A stretch of 8,760 nucleotides of DNA, taken from the NCBI GenBank assembly GCA_905197385.1, contig CAJJYO010000054.1:1-8760 (forward strand), written 5' to 3'. The DNA is from an uncultured Collinsella sp. Its GTDB lineage: Bacteria; Actinomycetota; Coriobacteriia; Coriobacteriales; Coriobacteriaceae. This document shows, in pieces, positions 6,786-8,760 of this stretch (the stretch's first letter is position 1; each line of letters begins with the position of its first letter). Below the pieces are notes generated by a model. That model did no database searches. It worked only from the letters and a program-made list of their open reading frames with translations, and was not told the origin of the DNA. Made by a program: the position numbers and the translations under genes.

Positions 6786-6791
6786 TACAAT
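6786..6791 (+). promoter_or_regulatory. Likely -10 box (TACAAT) for the HD-domain gene
   Basis: TACAAT lies 40 bases upstream of the ATG at 6832, which leaves a leader of about 34 bases containing the AGGAAG ribosome binding site. No good -35 is visible; CCGACA at 6765-6770 is a partial match but only 15 bases away. The 126-base gap to azlC must also hold the azlC promoter on the opposite strand, for which I see no clear boxes. Confidence 0.4.
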
Positions 6792-6831
6792 TGCCACCGG
6801 ATCGAAAGACACAACTTTTTAGGAAGTCATT

Positions 6832-7644
6832 ATGACAGCTATCGATCGAGACCGGGCGCGCGCGGCCTTCAAAAGCTACACCGATGCCTACGACGCCACC
6901 AACCCACGCATCGCGCTCAAAATCGAGCATACGTACCACGTGGCCGAGGCATGCGATGCCGTAGCGCGCGAGCAGGGCTGGTCGTCAGAAGATATTGACC
7001 TGGCATGGCTTTGCGGCCTGCTACACGATATGGGCCGCTTTGAGCAGCTGCGACGCTGGGACACCTTTAAGGACGCCGAGAGCATGAGACATGCGGCGCT
7101 GGGCATCGAGGTCCTCTTTGGCGAGAATCCCGCCGATGCACCCGCTGTAACGAGCATCCGCGACTTTATCGATGACCCGGCAGAAGATGAACTCATCCGA
7201 GCGAGCATCGCCTATCACAGCGACTTTCGCCTGCCGGCACAACTCGACGAGCGTACACGGTGCTTCTGCGATATCGTGCGCGATGGTGACAAGATCGACA
7301 TTATGCGCACCATCGCCGACAGCACCGTCGACACCATCCTCAAAGTGGATGAGGACGCGTTTCTAGCAAGTCGCTTTTCGGTACCGACGCTTGCCGCCTT
7401 TGACGAGCATCGGTGCGTCGCGCGCAACGAGCGCAACGAGCCGGCGGACTACCTGGTGGGGCTCATCTGCTTTATGTTTGAGCTCGTCTATCCAGCAAGC
7501 CGCGCGCTGGCGCGCGAACAGGGCGATATCTACCGCCTGCTCGACGCACCCTTTGGCATTACGCGCCCCTTTACCAATCCCACCACGCAAGCGACCTGGG
7601 AGTGCCTAAAGGACGAGATGCGCGACTGGCTGGCGCGCGCCTAG
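6832..7644 (+). CDS. HD-domain phosphohydrolase
   Basis: This is a soluble 270-aa protein of the HD superfamily of metal-dependent phosphohydrolases, which act on nucleotides, cyclic nucleotides or related phosphates. The metal-binding set is complete: H33 in KIEHTYHV, H65-D66 in CGLLHDMGRF, H87 in SMRHAALG, H129 in IAYHSDF, and D151/D153 in RDGDKIDIM. The Gly-Tyr-Pro extension of HD-GYP cyclic-di-GMP phosphodiesterases is absent, so it is probably not the partner of the nearby diguanylate cyclase. The C-terminal ~100 residues look helical and carry no motif I recognise. The ATG has AGGAAG (6821-6826) five bases upstream. It is transcribed away from azlC and ends tail to tail with the ETF gene, sharing CTAG at 7641-7644. 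The enzyme class is secure; the substrate is unknown. Confidence 0.9.
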   Translation: MTAIDRDRARAAFKSYTDAYDATNPRIALKIEHTYHVAEACDAVAREQGWSSEDIDLAWLCGLLHDMGRFEQLRRWDTFKDAESMRHAALGIEVLFGENPADAPAVTSIRDFIDDPAEDELIRASIAYHSDFRLPAQLDERTRCFCDIVRDGDKIDIMRTIADSTVDTILKVDEDAFLASRFSVPTLAAFDEHRCVARNERNEPADYLVGLICFMFELVYPASRALAREQGDIYRLLDAPFGITRPFTNPTTQATWECLKDEMRDWLARA

Positions 7645-8760
7645 CGCTCAAGCTGGGCCAGCAGCTCCTCGACAACCTCGACGGCGTCCCCAACAACCTT
7701 GTACTGGACAGCACCAAAAATGGGGGCATCCGGGTCCTCGTTGATGGCGATAATGCACTCCGCCCCACCGATGCCGGCAAGATGCTGGATGGCGCCCGAA
7801 ACACCGATACTCACGAGAAGCTTGGGCGAAACCGATACGCCGGTCTGGCCAATCTGATGGCGATACTCCAACCAGCCGGCCTCCACGACAGGTCGCGTGC
7901 AACCAAGCTCGGCTCCCAGAGCCTCGGCGAGCCTTCGCATCAGGGGCAGATTCTTCTTGGAGCCAATGCCGCGGCCCACCACGACCAAGCGCTCGGCATC
8001 GGCGATCGAGGCCTGCTGCCCCCACTCCTCGGCGGGAATCGAGATCTCGACACGAGCCTTAGCATCATCCGCAAGCGATATCTGGGTGATCGTGCCGGAG
8101 CGGTCGTAGTCGAAGTCGGGAGCCTTAAAGATACCGGAGCGCACCGTTGCCATCTGCGGACGGTGGTTGGGGCAAATGATGGTGGCCATCAGGTTGCCGC
8201 CAAACGCCGGACGCGTCTGTTGCAGCAGTCCCGTCTCCGTATCCATCGAAAGTACGGTGCAGTCAGCCGTAAGGCCCGTCTGCAAGCGCACGGCAACGCC
8301 GGGTGCCAGTTCGCGGCCAAAAGCGGTCGCACCGTATAGGATGGCCTCGGGTTTGCGTTCGGCTACCAAATCGCAGATCAAGCGGGCGTAGACCTCCGCA
8401 TCGTTTTGGCGCAGGCGCTCGTCGCGACAGGCCAGGACTTCGTCGGCGCCCGCGCAAACCAGATGCTCCAGGTCGCCGAGAGAACCCTCGGGACCCATAC
8501 CGATCAGTGCCACCAGACGGCAGTCGCGAGCATCGGCAAGCTCGCGGCCCTTGCCCATAAGCTCATAGGCAACGGGAGTCACCGTATCGTGCTCGTCGGT
8601 CTGCGCGAATACCCAAATGTCTCGATATGCATCAAGGTCCACCGCACCAGCGGCCTCGTCACGCTCGATCGAGATAGCGTTGACAGGACAGGCGTCGACG
8701 CACCCACCGCATAGGATGCAGCCGTCGGTTACATGGGCGCATCGGTTGGGTCGCTCGCCT
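7641..8760 (-). CDS. etfA: Electron-transfer flavoprotein alpha subunit with N-terminal 4Fe-4S ferredoxin domain, 5' end cut by window
   Basis: This is the FAD-binding alpha subunit of an electron-transfer flavoprotein, which forms a heterodimer with EtfB and passes electrons between a dehydrogenase and another carrier. The visible 372 residues are open to the window edge. A GTG at 8642 begins the usual EtfA part (DIWVFAQTDE...), but the same frame runs on upstream without a stop and encodes a ferredoxin motif, CILCGGCVDACP (codons 8720-8685, Cx2Cx2Cx3CP), then VNAISIE. The true start is therefore beyond the window. The C-terminal FAD domain is classic: VVGRGIGSKKNLPLM, RPVVEAGWL, IGQTG, VSIGVSGAIQHLAG, INEDPDAPIFG and a final VVEELLAQ helix. 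EtfA subunits with a fused ferredoxin are known from bifurcating complexes such as CarE and LctC of Acetobacterium, so this may be of that kind. EtfB and the partner dehydrogenase should lie to the right. It ends tail to tail with the HD gene. Confidence 0.95.
   Translation of the reverse strand, partial: GERPNRCAHVTDGCILCGGCVDACPVNAISIERDEAAGAVDLDAYRDIWVFAQTDEHDTVTPVAYELMGKGRELADARDCRLVALIGMGPEGSLGDLEHLVCAGADEVLACRDERLRQNDAEVYARLICDLVAERKPEAILYGATAFGRELAPGVAVRLQTGLTADCTVLSMDTETGLLQQTRPAFGGNLMATIICPNHRPQMATVRSGIFKAPDFDYDRSGTITQISLADDAKARVEISIPAEEWGQQASIADAERLVVVGRGIGSKKNLPLMRRLAEALGAELGCTRPVVEAGWLEYRHQIGQTGVSVSPKLLVSIGVSGAIQHLAGIGGAECIIAINEDPDAPIFGAVQYKVVGDAVEVVEELLAQLER

Noticed and set aside
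6706..6831. T-box or amino-acid riboswitch ahead of azlC
   Set aside because: The 126-base gap is too short and shows neither the conserved T-box sequence nor a terminator/antiterminator pair on the minus strand.
6832..7644. HD protein as the c-di-GMP phosphodiesterase partner of the cyclase
   Set aside because: It has a plain HD metal site without the GYP extension, and it lies about 2.5 kb away on the other strand.
7602..8339. A 245-codon plus-strand frame opposite the ETF alpha gene
   Set aside because: The minus-strand EtfA motifs are unmistakable; this frame is their antisense.

Overview
The window looks like a piece of chromosome from a GC-rich gut actinobacterium of the class Coriobacteriia, most likely Collinsella or a close relative. 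This is an inference from the strong G/C bias at third codon positions, the single-chain PurL, and the mix of genes (Azl-type exporter, 2-keto-3-deoxygluconate permease, ferredoxin-fused ETF alpha subunit). No rRNA or other taxonomic marker is present. I see no insertion sequence, phage gene, CRISPR array, tRNA or rRNA.

Layout, left to right. (1) The 3' half of purL (plus strand, 1-2062) ends at a strong intrinsic terminator (2099-2136). (2) A DMT/EamA-type transporter gene (plus, 2161-3095) is split by a one-base deletion near 2590. (3) A block of four minus-strand genes follows. Read in their own direction they are azlC (6705-6013), azlD (6023-5700, overlapping azlC by 11 bases), a KdgT-type permease (5549-4527), and a membrane-bound GGDEF diguanylate cyclase (4337-3195). 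The gap between the permease and the cyclase holds two well-formed hairpins and a promoter-like -10 box. (4) An HD-domain phosphohydrolase (plus, 6832-7644) is divergent from azlC. (5) An electron-transfer flavoprotein alpha subunit (minus, 7641 to the right edge) meets it tail to tail. Both stop codons lie in one CTAG tetranucleotide. No stretch over 300 bases lacks a gene.

The genes do not form one pathway. purL is housekeeping purine synthesis. azlCD is a two-subunit amino-acid exporter. The permease would import a sugar-acid breakdown product, but none of the catabolic genes is here. The cyclase makes c-di-GMP. The ETF subunit belongs to an electron-transfer complex whose other parts lie beyond the right edge.

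The points most worth a second look are the 4Fe-4S ferredoxin motif in frame upstream of the obvious ETF alpha start (an arrangement known from electron-bifurcating ETFs), the frameshifted EamA gene, the diguanylate cyclase without the usual inhibitory site, and the structured intergenic regions at 2072-2136, 4403-4480 and 5561-5724. I found no convincing wholly new multi-gene system.
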